64,000 bases of DNA. Source: Bacteroidaceae bacterium. GTDB taxonomy: Bacteria > Bacteroidota > Bacteroidia > Bacteroidales > Bacteroidaceae. The stretch covers positions 1 through 64,000 of the forward strand of contig JAFZVW010000024.1 in NCBI GenBank assembly GCA_017617635.1, written 5' to 3'. Of the stretch, positions 19,164 to 30,025 are shown piece after piece. Position 1 is the first letter of the stretch. Each line of letters starts with the position of its first letter. Under the pieces are notes generated by a model. That model had not been told where the DNA came from. It made no database searches and was given only the letters and a program-made list of their open reading frames with translations. The position numbers were made by a program, and so were the translations under genes.

Positions 19164-20018
19164 ATGAAAAAGTTTTTGATTGTTGTCGCCAGTGCTGCCA
19201 TGATGGCATCATGTGGCATCAGTAGAGAGGAAACTGACCGTGAGTTGAAGCAACAGCGGGATTCGCTGCAGGCTATTATCGATAACAAGGACAATGAGCT
19301 GAATGATATCATCGGCACTATGACCGAGGTTCAGGAAGGCATCCGTCGTATCAGCGAGGCAGAAGGCCGGATAATCGTGGCTGACGGTGATCATGAGAGT
19401 GCCAGTAACCGCGAAGTGATTCGCGACAATATGGAATTTATCCAGAAGGCCATGGAGACCAACCGCGAGATGATAGCTCACCTGAAGGAGAAATTAAATG
19501 CCAGCCAGTTCAATGTAACCCAACTGAAGCGTATGATAGAGTCCCTGCAGCAGCAGGTGGCATCCCAGGAGGCCAGAATACAGGAATTGCAGGCACAGAT
19601 TGCCGAGAAGGATGCGCAAATTGAAGATCAGGGTACGCAAATAAGCAATCTTAGCGAGAATGTAAACAGTTTGACCGAGGAGAACAAGAAGCAGGCAGGT
19701 CTGCTGGCTGACCAGGACAAGGAAATAAATACTGCCTGGTTTGTATATGGTACGAAAAGCGAGCTTAAGGATCAGGGTATCCTGAAAAGCGGCGATGTAC
19801 TGAAGCAGGGCGACTTCAACCGTGATTACTTTACAAAGATAGATATCCGTCAAACCAAGCAGATAAGGACATACAGCAAGAATGTCAGGTTGCTTACCAC
19901 TCATCCGTCCGACAGCTACAAGTTGGAAAAGGATGCCAAGGGTTTGTACGAGTTGCAGATTACCAACGTACAGAAATTCTGGAGCATATCCAGATATCTG
20001 GTAATGCAGGTTAAGTAG
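19164..20018 (+). CDS. Coiled-coil lipoprotein of unknown function
   Basis: 284 residues. Lipoprotein signal MKKFLIVVASAAMMASCG with Cys17; the ATG at 19164 gives this signal, whereas the longer frame from 19143 does not. Residues about 20-185 are almost entirely heptad-like and rich in Glu/Gln/Lys (coiled coil). The last 90 residues form a small domain (NTAWFVYGTKSELKDQGIL) seen in Bacteroidetes lipoproteins. It is likely anchored in a membrane facing the periplasm. It lies 13 bp after rsmI and 10 bp before hflX. Confidence 0.75.
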   Translation: MKKFLIVVASAAMMASCGISREETDRELKQQRDSLQAIIDNKDNELNDIIGTMTEVQEGIRRISEAEGRIIVADGDHESASNREVIRDNMEFIQKAMETNREMIAHLKEKLNASQFNVTQLKRMIESLQQQVASQEARIQELQAQIAEKDAQIEDQGTQISNLSENVNSLTEENKKQAGLLADQDKEINTAWFVYGTKSELKDQGILKSGDVLKQGDFNRDYFTKIDIRQTKQIRTYSKNVRLLTTHPSDSYKLEKDAKGLYELQITNVQKFWSISRYLVMQVK

Positions 20019-20028
20019 GAGAGCATAA

Positions 20029-21327
20029 TTGAAGACCAGTAGAAGCAAATATTACAACGCATCGCGCAGCAGCCTGCCATTCGAGGATGGTATGGGCAAG
20101 GTAGTTGCTGCCGATGTAACCGATGTGCAGGAGGAAACTGCCGTTCTTGTGGGCATTATTACCCCTCAGCAGAATGAGCGGAAGACAACCGAGTATCTGG
20201 ACGAGCTTGAGTTTCTGGCCGAGACAGCCGGAGCCCGTACCGTGAAGCGTTTTACCCAGAAAATGAACGGCCCGAGCAGTATCACATACCTGGGAGTAGG
20301 CAAGCTGCAGGAGATACGCCAGTGGATTGAACAGGAAGAGGATGCTGAACGTACAGTGTCCATGGTAATCTTCGACGACGAGCTGTCAGCTAAGCAGTTG
20401 CGTAATATCGAAGCAGAGTTGAAGGTAAAGATACTGGATCGTACAAGCCTGATTCTGGATATCTTTGCAATGCGCGCCCAGACGGCAAATGCCAAGACAC
20501 AAGTCGAATTGGCACAGTACCGCTATATGCTGCCACGCCTGCAGAGGTTGTGGACCCACCTGGAACGCCAGCGAGGAGGTGCAGTAGGTCTGCGAGGCCC
20601 CGGTGAGACTCAGTTGGAAATGGACCGGCGCATCATCCTGAACCGTATGGCCCTGCTCAAGGAGCGCTTGCGCGACATTGACCGTCAGAAAACCACCCAG
20701 CGCAGCAACCGCGGCCGCATGATACGCGTGGCACTTGTGGGCTATACCAATGTCGGAAAGTCAACACTCATGAACCTCATGGCCAAGAGTGACGTATTCG
20801 CCGAGAACAAGCTGTTCGCGACACTTGACACCACTGTGCGCAAGGTGATTGTCGACAACCTTCCCTTCCTGCTAAGTGATACGGTCGGTTTTATCCGCAA
20901 ATTGCCTCATGACCTGGTAGATTCGTTCAAGTCGACATTGGACGAGGTACGCGAAGCCGACTTGTTGCTTCATGTAGTGGATATCAGCCATCCTGACTTT
21001 GAAGACCAGATACAGGTAGTTGAAAAGACCCTTGCCGATCTCGGCTGTGCCGAGAAGCCCTCAATGATAATATTCAACAAGGTCGATGCATACCGCTGGA
21101 CAGAAAAAGACGCAGACGATCTGACACCGGCAGGTAAGGAAAACATAAGTCTGGACGACCTGATAAGGACGTGGATGACCAAGCTTTCGGGGCAGTGCCT
21201 GTTCATTTCTGCTACCCGCAAGACAAATTACGAGACGTTACGTCAGGTTCTGTACAATAAAGTGCGGGAACTGCATGTACAGAAATATCCATATAACGAT
21301 TTCCTTTTTGAGAAGTACGAGGAATAG
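20029..21327 (+). CDS. hflX: GTPase HflX
   Basis: 432 residues. N-terminal HflX domain (ERKTTEYLDELEFLAETAGA near 55) and a linker GGAVGLRGPGETQLEMDRR, followed by the G domain: G1 GYTNVGKST, G3 DTVGFI, G4 NKVD. It binds the large ribosomal subunit and splits stalled ribosomes. The start is TTG 20029: AGGAGA lies 6 bases upstream, one of the few clear Shine-Dalgarno sequences here. ATG 20092 is an alternative that would remove 21 poorly conserved residues. Confidence 0.93.
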   Translation: MKTSRSKYYNASRSSLPFEDGMGKVVAADVTDVQEETAVLVGIITPQQNERKTTEYLDELEFLAETAGARTVKRFTQKMNGPSSITYLGVGKLQEIRQWIEQEEDAERTVSMVIFDDELSAKQLRNIEAELKVKILDRTSLILDIFAMRAQTANAKTQVELAQYRYMLPRLQRLWTHLERQRGGAVGLRGPGETQLEMDRRIILNRMALLKERLRDIDRQKTTQRSNRGRMIRVALVGYTNVGKSTLMNLMAKSDVFAENKLFATLDTTVRKVIVDNLPFLLSDTVGFIRKLPHDLVDSFKSTLDEVREADLLLHVVDISHPDFEDQIQVVEKTLADLGCAEKPSMIIFNKVDAYRWTEKDADDLTPAGKENISLDDLIRTWMTKLSGQCLFISATRKTNYETLRQVLYNKVRELHVQKYPYNDFLFEKYEE

Positions 21328-21360
21328 GGTAGGGATTAGGAACTAAATATTCAGGATTGT

Positions 21361-22455
21361 ATGTTCGAGAAAAAAATAACATTTGACCGTTTCGTTCGCG
21401 GAGGTATGATAGTCGCACTCATTGTGGGTGCTGTGTTGCTTATCAGGTCACTCAGCAATGTACTATGGCCATTCTTCGTAGCATGGATAGGAGCATATCT
21501 GCTGTATCCCCTGGTATCGTTCATCGAGCGCCGATGCTATATCCGCTGGCGTGTGCTCAGCATACTGATTGCATTATTGCTGATATTCGCGGCACTTGGC
21601 GCGTTCGGTTATCTTACAATTCCCCAGTTCATAGAGCAGTATCACAGGGTGTCCGATGATTTGCAGGAATTTACCGTTTCCTATCTCAGTAATGCCGAGA
21701 TACCCATGCAGTTCCAGGACTTTATCAACCATAACCTGACAAGCGACACAGTTGTCGAACTTTTGCAGAGAGACGATGTCTTATCGGCAGTTCAGATGAT
21801 AGGTTCCAAGATATGGGACCTCATGAGCGGCACGGGTAAGGTGCTTATGGGCGTTGTCGATGCATGTATGGTAATGTTATATATGTTTTTCATATTGATG
21901 GACTACGAGCGGCTTTCCAGCGGCTGGTTCCATCTTGTTCCTGTCGGATACCGTAGCGGTGTAAGGAATCTGGTAGACGATGTCAAGCGCGAGATGAACG
22001 CCTACTTCCGTGGTCAGGGCCTGATAGCATTTCTAGTAGGCGTCCTGTTTGCACTCGGTTTTACAATCATCGATTTTCCAATGGCAATAGCCCTTGGGTT
22101 AATGATTGGCGCAATGAATATGGTTCCCTATCTCCAGTTGGTCGGCTTCATCCCGACTATACTGCTGGCGGCGCTCAAGGCAGCAGACACAGGTGAGAGC
22201 TTCTGGATAATACTGGCATGCGCCTTTGCCGTATTCTGTATTGTGCAGGCCATCCAGGATCTCATTCTTACACCCAAGATACTGGGACATGTAATGGGTA
22301 TGAAACCTGCCGTAATACTGCTCAGCCTGTCAATATGGGGCAGCTTGCTGGGACTGATAGGCCTGATTATAGCACTGCCGCTTACTACACTCGCATGCAG
22401 CTACTACAAGCGTTTTGTGCTCAAAGAGCAGGACGAACCACAGAAACATAATTAA
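21361..22455 (+). CDS. AI-2E family membrane transporter (PerM-like)
   Basis: 364 residues with about eight membrane helices: two pairs in the first 95 residues, a soluble region about 95-160, then a cluster from 165 to 350. The region [34 protein letters not shown] matches the signature end of the AI-2E transporter family (PF01594). Substrates in this family vary and are mostly unproven; some export the AI-2 signal and some act as sodium/proton antiporters. It lies 33 bp after hflX. Confidence 0.87.
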   Translation: MFEKKITFDRFVRGGMIVALIVGAVLLIRSLSNVLWPFFVAWIGAYLLYPLVSFIERRCYIRWRVLSILIALLLIFAALGAFGYLTIPQFIEQYHRVSDDLQEFTVSYLSNAEIPMQFQDFINHNLTSDTVVELLQRDDVLSAVQMIGSKIWDLMSGTGKVLMGVVDACMVMLYMFFILMDYERLSSGWFHLVPVGYRSGVRNLVDDVKREMNAYFRGQGLIAFLVGVLFALGFTIIDFPMAIALGLMIGAMNMVPYLQLVGFIPTILLAALKAADTGESFWIILACAFAVFCIVQAIQDLILTPKILGHVMGMKPAVILLSLSIWGSLLGLIGLIIALPLTTLACSYYKRFVLKEQDEPQKHN

Positions 22456-22478
22456 AATACAACATAGAATATTATAAT

Positions 22479-24128
22479 ATGGCAAACGTAGAATTCAAGT
22501 ATGCTCCCATGTTTCAGATGGGAGAGGACAAGACCCAGTACTGCCTCCTGACAAAGCAGGGCGTTACAGTAACCGAGTTTGAAGGCAAGGAGATTGTCAA
22601 GGTGTCCAAGGAAGCACTTACACTGTTGGCTCAACAGTGTTTCCATGATGTCGAGTTCAAGCTGCGTCGTGAGCATAACGAGCAGGTCGCCAAGATCCTG
22701 CGTGATCCCGAGGCTTCGGAAAACGACAAGTATGTTGCCCTGCAGTTCCTTCGCAATGCCGAAACGGCAGCAAAGGGAATCCTGCCTTTCTGCCAGGATA
22801 CAGGCACAGCCATAATCCATGGCGAGAAAGGACAGCAGGTATGGACAGGCTTCGATGACGAGGAGGCCCTCAGCAAGGGTGTCTATAACACCTTTACCGA
22901 GGACAACCTGCGTTACAGCCAGAATGCCCCCCTCAACATGTATGACGAGGTTAACACCAAGTGCAACCTGCCTGCCCAGATAGACATCGAGGCTACCGAG
23001 GGAGCCGAATATCGCTTCGTATGTGTTGCCAAAGGCGGCGGCAGTGCCAACAAGACATATTTCTACCCGATGACCAAGGCCCTTATCCAGAACGAGAACA
23101 CGCTCCTGCCTTGGCTCGTCCAGGAAATCAAACACTTTGGCACAGCAGCATGTCCACCGTATCACATCTGTGTTGTCATAGGCGGAACATCTGCAGAGAA
23201 GAATCTTCTGACCGTAAAACTGGGTTCGATCAAGTACTACGACTCACTCCCCACAACAGGTGACGAGACAGGACGTGCTTTCCGTGACCTCGACTTGGAG
23301 CAGAAGTTGCTCAAGAAGGTTTACGAAATCGGTCTTGGCGCCCAGTTTGGCGGCAAGTACCTGGCTCATGACATCCGCGTTATCCGTCTTCCGCGTCATG
23401 GTGCATCCCTACCGGTAGGCATGGGCGTCAGTTGCAGTGCCGATCGCAATATCAAGGCAAAGATCAACAAGGACGGTATCTGGATAGAGCAGATGGACGA
23501 AAACCCGACAGAATTGATTCCCGAGGAATTGCGTAACCCGGGTGAGGGTGGCAAGGGCATTGAAATAGACCTGAACATGGGTATGGACGCTGTACGCAAG
23601 GAGCTGAGCAAATATCCCGTATCCACTCGCGTCAACCTCAAGGGAACCATCATCGTCGGCCGCGATATCGCACATGCAAAAATCAAGGCCCGTCTTGACG
23701 CAGGGGAGGGTATGCCGCAGTACCTGAAGGACTATCCGATACTGTATGCAGGTCCGGCCAAGACTCCGGAAGGCTATCCATGCGGCTCTATGGGACCGAC
23801 AACAGCAGGTCGTATGGACCCCTATGTTGACGAGTTCCAGGCCAACGGCGGTTCACTCGTCATGATAGCCAAGGGCAACCGTGCACAGTGCGTGACCGAT
23901 GCGTGCAAGAAGCACGGAGGTTTCTATCTGGGCACTATCGGCGGTGTGGCAGCAGTCCTCAGTCAGAGTTCAATCAAGTCAATTGAATGTGTCGAGTATC
24001 CCGAATTAGGCATGGAGGCAGTATGGAAGATAGACGTCGAGGACTTCCCTGCATTCATTCTGGTGGACGACAAGGGCAATGACTTCTTCAAGCAGCTCAA
24101 GCCTTGTACAGGCTGTACGATACTTTAG
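22479..24128 (+). CDS. Fumarate hydratase, class I (iron-sulfur)
   Basis: 549 residues, normal for single-chain class I fumarases (FumA/FumB type). The alpha-domain carries the first iron-sulfur cysteine in [10 protein letters not shown] (C105), with others in the ACPPYH and [16 protein letters not shown] regions; the beta-domain includes [17 protein letters not shown]. It hydrates fumarate to malate and, in anaerobic Bacteroidetes, runs in the malate-to-fumarate direction for succinate formation. The start has a 23-bp A/T-rich gap after the previous gene. Confidence 0.94.
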   Translation: MANVEFKYAPMFQMGEDKTQYCLLTKQGVTVTEFEGKEIVKVSKEALTLLAQQCFHDVEFKLRREHNEQVAKILRDPEASENDKYVALQFLRNAETAAKGILPFCQDTGTAIIHGEKGQQVWTGFDDEEALSKGVYNTFTEDNLRYSQNAPLNMYDEVNTKCNLPAQIDIEATEGAEYRFVCVAKGGGSANKTYFYPMTKALIQNENTLLPWLVQEIKHFGTAACPPYHICVVIGGTSAEKNLLTVKLGSIKYYDSLPTTGDETGRAFRDLDLEQKLLKKVYEIGLGAQFGGKYLAHDIRVIRLPRHGASLPVGMGVSCSADRNIKAKINKDGIWIEQMDENPTELIPEELRNPGEGGKGIEIDLNMGMDAVRKELSKYPVSTRVNLKGTIIVGRDIAHAKIKARLDAGEGMPQYLKDYPILYAGPAKTPEGYPCGSMGPTTAGRMDPYVDEFQANGGSLVMIAKGNRAQCVTDACKKHGGFYLGTIGGVAAVLSQSSIKSIECVEYPELGMEAVWKIDVEDFPAFILVDDKGNDFFKQLKPCTGCTIL

Positions 24129-24146
24129 TAATTACATTAATATACA

Positions 24147-25838
24147 ATGATGAAGAAAATTAATTTCTGTTTGATGGCACTGGCTGCTGCAGCCCTGTCA
24201 TCTTGTGGCAAGCTGGGCAATCTGGGAGCAGACAACTTCAAGGTAACACCCACTCCCCTCGAGGCAATAGGCGGCGAGGTGCCGGCAACAATCAACGGCA
24301 CATTCCCCGTCAAGTACATGAAGAAGAACGCCGTTGTTACCGTAACCCCTGTGTTGAAATACAATGGCAAGGAAGCCGTAGGCCAGTCAGCCACTTTCCA
24401 GGGAGAGAAGGTCGAGGACAACAATGCCAGCATCAGCTACAAGCTGGGAGGCACCTATACAATGAAGACCACATTCGCCTACGAGGACGGCATGGAGCAG
24501 AGCGACCTGTATGCCCGTTTCGATGCCAAGCTTGGCAAGAAAAAAGTCTCCATACCCGAGGTCAAGATAGGTTATGGTGTAGTAACTACCAGCGAACTGC
24601 TCAGCCGCTGCACAGGTTCCGCCAGCACGGCACAGGATGCCTTCCAGCGTGTTATTGAGCAGAAGCACGAGGCAAATATCAAGTTCCTGATAGGTCAGGC
24701 CAATATCCGTACGAGCGAGTTGAGCAGCGTCAGCATCCAGGATCTCGTCAAGATACTCAGGGAAATTAACGACATGCAGGAAGAACGTGCCCTGCAAGGT
24801 ATCGAAGTCAGCGCCTATGCCAGCCCCGACGGTGCATATAATATCAACGAGAAGTTGGCCGAGCGCCGTCAGGACGTATCAGCCGACTATGTACGTCAGC
24901 AGATGAAGAAAGCCAAGGTCAGCGGTGACGTCAACGTCCGTTACACTGCCGAGGACTGGGACGGTTTCCAGGAACTTGTCAGCAAGAGCAACCTGCAGGA
25001 CAAGGACCTTATCCTGCGCGTGCTCAGCATGTATCAGGATCCTGAGGAACGCGAGCAGCAGATTCGCAACATGAGCAGTGTATATACCGAGATAGCCAGC
25101 GGCATCATGCCCGAATTGCGCCGTGCCCGCCTTATGGTCAACTACGAGGTTATCGGTCGCAGCGACGACCAGATACTGGAGCAGTACAAGGCCGATCCTT
25201 CCAAGCTCAGTGTGGACGAACTTCTGTACGGTGCCAACGAACTTGTCGAGGACGACGCTACACGCAAGCAGTGGTATCAGACAACTGCACGCCTCTATCC
25301 CAATGACTACCGCGCCTATAACAATTTGGCAAAACTTGCCCTGCAGGAAGGCGACGAATCTGCAGCCAAGGCATATCTGGCAAAGGCCAAGGCCGTTGAC
25401 TCAAAGGCTCCCGAAGCCAATGCCAACATGGCTCTCATGGCACTCAAGGACGGTGACAAGCAGGCAGCACAGGCCTATATGTCACAAGCCAGCGGCAGCG
25501 ATACCTTTGACGATATTATGGGACAGCTGAACATTGCCAACGGCAACTACAGCGCCGCTGCATCCAATCTGCAGAAATCCAAGACCAATGCCGCAGCACT
25601 TGCCCAGATACTCAACAAGGACTATGCCGCAGCAAGCCGTACCCTGGCCAATGTACAGAAGCCCGATGCAACCACCAGTTACCTGAAGGCCATCGTAGGC
25701 GCACGAACAGGTGACAGCGGTGTTGTCAAGAGCAACCTGCAGGCAGCTATCAGCCAGGATGCCTCACTCGGCGAGCGTGCCATGAAGGATCTTGAGTTCA
25801 GCAACTACAGAAGTGTTGTCGAGGCTCTCGTTAAGTAA
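24147..25838 (+). CDS. Lipoprotein with OmpA-like and TPR regions
   Basis: 563 residues. Lipoprotein signal ending LAAAALSSCGK (Cys20; two ATGs at 24147 and 24150 are both possible). Residues about 30-150 form a beta-rich N-terminal domain. Residues 205-260 (GIEVSAYASPDGAYNINEKLAERR) resemble the peptidoglycan-binding OmpA C-terminal motif. From about 360 to 540, repeated Ala-rich helices (AYNNLAKLALQEGDESAAKAYLAKAKAVD) look like TPR units. An envelope scaffold role is likely. The stop is 7 bp before the next gene. Confidence 0.8.
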   Translation: MMKKINFCLMALAAAALSSCGKLGNLGADNFKVTPTPLEAIGGEVPATINGTFPVKYMKKNAVVTVTPVLKYNGKEAVGQSATFQGEKVEDNNASISYKLGGTYTMKTTFAYEDGMEQSDLYARFDAKLGKKKVSIPEVKIGYGVVTTSELLSRCTGSASTAQDAFQRVIEQKHEANIKFLIGQANIRTSELSSVSIQDLVKILREINDMQEERALQGIEVSAYASPDGAYNINEKLAERRQDVSADYVRQQMKKAKVSGDVNVRYTAEDWDGFQELVSKSNLQDKDLILRVLSMYQDPEEREQQIRNMSSVYTEIASGIMPELRRARLMVNYEVIGRSDDQILEQYKADPSKLSVDELLYGANELVEDDATRKQWYQTTARLYPNDYRAYNNLAKLALQEGDESAAKAYLAKAKAVDSKAPEANANMALMALKDGDKQAAQAYMSQASGSDTFDDIMGQLNIANGNYSAAASNLQKSKTNAAALAQILNKDYAAASRTLANVQKPDATTSYLKAIVGARTGDSGVVKSNLQAAISQDASLGERAMKDLEFSNYRSVVEALVK

Positions 25839-25845
25839 CTTGCAG

Positions 25846-26751
25846 GTGAATTCCGCAAAATACCACATTCTGATAATGTGTCTGGCTCTTCTGACCCTGG
25901 CATCATGCCAGGGTCGCAAGGGCGAGATGCGTATTATGGGACATCTGGCCAATCTCAATGAAGCCGACCTCTATGTCCTCAGCCCCGACGGCGGTATGGA
26001 AGGCATCGATACCATCCATATCCGTGACGGAGAGTTTGACTGGCGTACACAATGCGTTCAGGACGAAGCCGTTTTCCTGATTGTCTATCCCACGTTTTCC
26101 ACACTTGCCGTGTTCGGAGGCAGTGGTCAGGCAATCACGCTCGAGGGTGATGCACAGCACCTTTCGGCAGTCAAGGTCAGCGGCAGTCATTCCAACGAGC
26201 AATATACCAGATACCGCATGGAGACCGATTCCGTTGCCGACCAGCGCAAGGACAGTATCCGTATCAGGTATGTCCGTCAGAACGAAGGCACGCCTTTGGC
26301 CCGCTATCTCGAGCATGACTGGCTCAGCCGCCGTAAGCCCGAATCCCTTCAGAAAGGGCAGAGGATTCCCAGTTTTACACTCCGTATGCGTTCCGGACAA
26401 AGTGTCGGCAGTTTAGGTCTTCGCGGCCGTAATGTGCTAATTGCCTTCTGGGCAAACTGGAAAGCAGGTTCGGGCATTGTCAACCATCATATCCGCAAGG
26501 CCCGCCGCATCAGTACCGAGCCCCTCGTATGCATATCATACAGTTTGGACGTTGACCAGGGCGCCCTGGATTATGTCGAGCGCACGGACAGCGTCACATG
26601 GCACAGCTACTGCGACCAGAAGGGATTCCAGAGCCCGCTGGCATCACAATTGGGCATACGCACCCTACCATATTATATATTAGTGGACACTCAGGGACGA
26701 ATCGCCCAATCCAGTGCCGTCTGGAAAGACATAGAGCCATACATCAAGTAG
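25846..26751 (+). CDS. Thioredoxin-fold lipoprotein lacking active-site cysteines
   Basis: 301 residues from GTG 25846, which gives a lipoprotein signal ending LLTLASC (Cys21); ATG 25876 would cut into that signal and earlier codons overlap the previous gene. Residues about 30-150 resemble the DUF4369 domain that precedes thioredoxin-like domains in Bacteroidetes. The C-terminal domain (IPSFTLRMRSGQSVGSLGLRG) follows the AhpC/TlpA plan, but where WCxxC should be it reads WANWKAGS at 202-209, with no cysteine. Disulfide exchange chemistry is therefore unlikely; a structural or binding role is more plausible. Start choice is moderately certain. Confidence 0.75.
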   Translation: MNSAKYHILIMCLALLTLASCQGRKGEMRIMGHLANLNEADLYVLSPDGGMEGIDTIHIRDGEFDWRTQCVQDEAVFLIVYPTFSTLAVFGGSGQAITLEGDAQHLSAVKVSGSHSNEQYTRYRMETDSVADQRKDSIRIRYVRQNEGTPLARYLEHDWLSRRKPESLQKGQRIPSFTLRMRSGQSVGSLGLRGRNVLIAFWANWKAGSGIVNHHIRKARRISTEPLVCISYSLDVDQGALDYVERTDSVTWHSYCDQKGFQSPLASQLGIRTLPYYILVDTQGRIAQSSAVWKDIEPYIK

Positions 26752-26761
26752 CAGCCAAGAG

Positions 26762-27961
26762 ATGAATTTCCAGTTGTTCATAGCCAGGCGATACCTGTTC
26801 AGCCGCAAATCGCACCATGCAATCAACATCATTTCGCTGATTGCCGTGCTCGGCGTGGCAGTCACCACAATGGCCCTGCTATGCACGCTCAGCGTCTTCA
26901 ACGGCTTCCAGTCGCTCGTTGCAGGGATGTTCACACACTTCGACCCCGAAATCAAGGTCTCGCCTCTGCACGGCGGAACCATCGACCTTGCATCCCCCCA
27001 GTATCGCAATCTCCTGTCAAGCCCCAAGGTAGCCGTATGTACACCCGTAATGGAAGGCCAGGCGCTCATCGTCATGTCCGACCGTCAGGTGCCCGTCAGG
27101 CTCAAGGGCGTCGATGATAATTTCCTCCGCCAGTCAGGCATGCAGGACATCCTCTACGGCGATGGTACGCCAATTCTCAGTTCCGACGTCCTCGAGTACG
27201 AGATCATGGGTATTCAGGTTGCCGGTCGTCTGGGCCTTGGTGTCAGCTTTCCCGATCCCTTGCAGATATATGCGCCCAAGCGCGGCGAGCGCGTCAATAT
27301 GGCCAATCCCCTTTCCAGTTTCAATCACGACGAACTGCAGAGTTCCGGTCTTGTCTTCTGTGTACATCAGGGCAAGTACGATTCCGAGTACGTGCTCTGC
27401 TCCCTGCCTTTCGCCCAGCGTCTCTTTGACGCACAGGGAAAAGCCAGCGCAATAGAGATAAAACTTGCCCAGGGAGCCACGCGCGACGACATTGCAGCAA
27501 TCGTCGGCAGCAAATACAAGGTGCAGGACCGCTATGAGCAGCAGGAAGACGTATTCCGCATCATGAAGGTCGAGAAGTTCATCTCATACACCTTCCTGTG
27601 CTTCATACTGCTCGTTGCCTGCCTCAATATGATAGGCAGTCTCAGCATGCTCATGATCGAGAAGAAGCGTGATGTGCAGACACTACAGTCACTGGGAGCC
27701 ACAGCATCGCAGATACGCGGCATATTCGTGAACGAAGGCCGCCTGATAATACTGGCGGGTGCCGTAGCTGGAACCCTCCTCGGCATTGCACTCTGTCTTC
27801 TGCAGCAGGAATACGGACTTGTCAAGATGGGACAGACCGAGGGCAGTTTTATTATTGATGCCTACCCCGTTGTCGTACAGCCGGCAGACGTCCTTCTTGT
27901 CCTCGCTACTGTCCTGCTCGTAGGCTTTGCCAGCGTCAGGTATGCAGTCAGGCGCTTCTGA
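26762..27961 (+). CDS. LolC/LolE-type ABC transporter permease
   Basis: 399 residues. One membrane helix near residues 22-45, a periplasmic MacB-like domain of about 220 residues, then three helices (about 275-300, 320-350, 370-395), the FtsX/LolE layout. The N-terminus NFQLFIARRYLFSRKSHHAINIIS is typical of the lipoprotein-releasing LolC/E permeases. It probably moves lipoproteins from the inner to the outer membrane, working with an ATPase encoded elsewhere. It begins 10 bp after the thioredoxin-fold lipoprotein gene. Confidence 0.88.
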   Translation: MNFQLFIARRYLFSRKSHHAINIISLIAVLGVAVTTMALLCTLSVFNGFQSLVAGMFTHFDPEIKVSPLHGGTIDLASPQYRNLLSSPKVAVCTPVMEGQALIVMSDRQVPVRLKGVDDNFLRQSGMQDILYGDGTPILSSDVLEYEIMGIQVAGRLGLGVSFPDPLQIYAPKRGERVNMANPLSSFNHDELQSSGLVFCVHQGKYDSEYVLCSLPFAQRLFDAQGKASAIEIKLAQGATRDDIAAIVGSKYKVQDRYEQQEDVFRIMKVEKFISYTFLCFILLVACLNMIGSLSMLMIEKKRDVQTLQSLGATASQIRGIFVNEGRLIILAGAVAGTLLGIALCLLQQEYGLVKMGQTEGSFIIDAYPVVVQPADVLLVLATVLLVGFASVRYAVRRF

Positions 27962-27964
27962 ACC

Positions 27965-30022
27965 TTATCCTACCTGGCTGCCACCCTTCACCTCATCCAG
28001 AGTCGTTGTAACCGAAAGGTCACCGTTGTAGTTAACGGCAGACAGAATCATGCCGCACGATGTCTCGCCCATCATCTGACGGGGAGCCAGGTTGGCCACA
28101 AACAGCACACGCTTGCCTATCAGACGCTCAGGTTCGTACCATTGTGCGATACCCGACAGGATGGTACGGTCGCTTCCGCTGCCGTCATCCAATGTGAACT
28201 TCAGCAACTTCTTCGACTTCTTCACTTTCTCGCAAGCCTTAACCAGACCTACACGGATGTCCAGCTTCTCAAAATCCTCGAACGGGATGTTCGGTTTCAC
28301 AGGCTCAGCCTTGTAGTCAGCCTCAGCGTTCGCCTTCACCGTATCCTCCAGCTTCTTCACCTGTGCCTGTATTGCCTCGTCCTCGACCTTGGTGAACAGC
28401 AGCTCAGGCTTCGGCAGCTGATGACCCTCCTGCATCAAATCAGTGCTTCCCAGGTCCTCCCACGAGAAGCTCTCCATCGCCAGCATCTCGCGCAGTCTCT
28501 TGCTCGAGAACGGCAGGAAAGGCTCGAATGCAATAGCCAGGTTCGCCGTCAGCTGCAGCGAGATGTTTATTATCGTCTTCACGCGCTCAGGGTCAGTCTT
28601 TACGACCTTCCACGGCTCACAGTCGGCAATGTACTTGTTGCCGATACGTGCCAGGTTCATGGCCTCCTTCTGTGCATCGCGGAAACGGAAGTTCTCCAGC
28701 AGGTTCTCCAGTCTCTCCTTCACATCGCGGAATTCAGCCAGCGTCTCGCGGTCATAGTCGTTCAGCTCGCCGCAGGCAGGCACACGTCCCTCGTAATATT
28801 TCTGAGTCAGCTGCAGCGCACGGTTCACAAAGTTCCCGTACACAGCCACCAGCTCGTTGTTGCAGCGCGCCTGATAGTCAGCCCACGTAAAGTCGTTGTC
28901 CTTAGTCTCAGGAGCATTGGCAGTCAGCACATAACGCAGCTCGTCCTGACGTCCCGGCATATCCTCCAGATACTCGTTCAGCCATACGGCATAGTTCTTG
29001 GACGTGCTTATCTTGTTGCCCTCCAGGTTCAGGAATTCGTTCGACGGAACATTGTCAGGCAGTATATATTCCCCGTGAGCCTTCAGCATTGCCGGGAACA
29101 CGATACAGTGGAAAACTATGTTGTCCTTGCCGATGAAATGCACCAGACGCGTCTCGGGATCCTTCCACCACTTCTCCCACGAACCCAGCTCAGGCTTTGC
29201 GTCACACAGCTCCTTGGTGTTGCTGATGTAACCTATGGGAGCATCGAACCACACATACAGCACTTTGCCCTCGGCACCCTCGACAGGAACAGGAATGCCC
29301 CAATCCAGGTCACGGGTCACGGCACGCGGACGCAAGCCTCCGTCCAGCCACGACTTGCACTGGCCGTACACATTGCTGCGCCATTCCTTATGCTCCTCCA
29401 GAATCCATTTCTCCAGCCACTCCTGATCCTTGTCCAGCGGCAGGTACCAGTGCTTCGTAGCCTTCTTCACCAATGGATTGCCTGTTTCGGCATTATACGG
29501 ATTTATCAGTTCCTCGGGGCTCAGCGTCGCACCGCATTTCTCACACTGGTCGCCATACGCCTCGGGCGCATGACAGCGTGGACACTCGCCGCGAATGTTG
29601 CGGTCAGTCAGGAAACGCCCCGTCTGCTCGTCATAGAACTGCTCCGAAACCTGTTCGACAAACTTGCCGTCGTCGTACAGCTTCCTGAAGAAATCACTCG
29701 CCAGCTTATGATGCGTCGCACTCGTCGTGCGGCTGTATACGTCAAACGATATGCCGAAGTCCTCGAAAGACTTCTTTATCAGGCTATGGTAGCGGTCAAC
29801 CACCTCCTGCACCGTTATACCCTCCTTGCGCGCACGGATAGTCACAGGCACGCCATGCTCGTCGCTGCCGCCGATGAATATCACGTCACGCCCCTTCAGG
29901 CGCAGATAGCGTACATAGATGTCCGCTGGAACATATACACCCGCCAGATGCCCTATATGCACAGGGCCGTTGGCATACGGCAAAGCCGATGTAACAGTCG
30001 TTCTCTTGAAATTCTTGCCCAT
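27965..30022 (-). CDS. metG: Methionine-tRNA ligase
   Basis: 685 residues, the long form with a C-terminal tRNA-binding domain. The HIGH signature reads HIGH in [10 protein letters not shown]. The zinc knuckle is [17 protein letters not shown] near 145-165, and the KMSKS loop appears as KISTSK near 337-342. The C-terminal 110 residues ([19 protein letters not shown]) form the EMAPII-like OB domain. It charges methionine onto tRNA. Its start is 3 bp after the stop of the CoA-transferase, suggesting co-transcription. Confidence 0.96.
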   Translation of the reverse strand: MGKNFKRTTVTSALPYANGPVHIGHLAGVYVPADIYVRYLRLKGRDVIFIGGSDEHGVPVTIRARKEGITVQEVVDRYHSLIKKSFEDFGISFDVYSRTTSATHHKLASDFFRKLYDDGKFVEQVSEQFYDEQTGRFLTDRNIRGECPRCHAPEAYGDQCEKCGATLSPEELINPYNAETGNPLVKKATKHWYLPLDKDQEWLEKWILEEHKEWRSNVYGQCKSWLDGGLRPRAVTRDLDWGIPVPVEGAEGKVLYVWFDAPIGYISNTKELCDAKPELGSWEKWWKDPETRLVHFIGKDNIVFHCIVFPAMLKAHGEYILPDNVPSNEFLNLEGNKISTSKNYAVWLNEYLEDMPGRQDELRYVLTANAPETKDNDFTWADYQARCNNELVAVYGNFVNRALQLTQKYYEGRVPACGELNDYDRETLAEFRDVKERLENLLENFRFRDAQKEAMNLARIGNKYIADCEPWKVVKTDPERVKTIINISLQLTANLAIAFEPFLPFSSKRLREMLAMESFSWEDLGSTDLMQEGHQLPKPELLFTKVEDEAIQAQVKKLEDTVKANAEADYKAEPVKPNIPFEDFEKLDIRVGLVKACEKVKKSKKLLKFTLDDGSGSDRTILSGIAQWYEPERLIGKRVLFVANLAPRQMMGETSCGMILSAVNYNGDLSVTTTLDEVKGGSQVG

Positions 30023-30025
30023 ATC

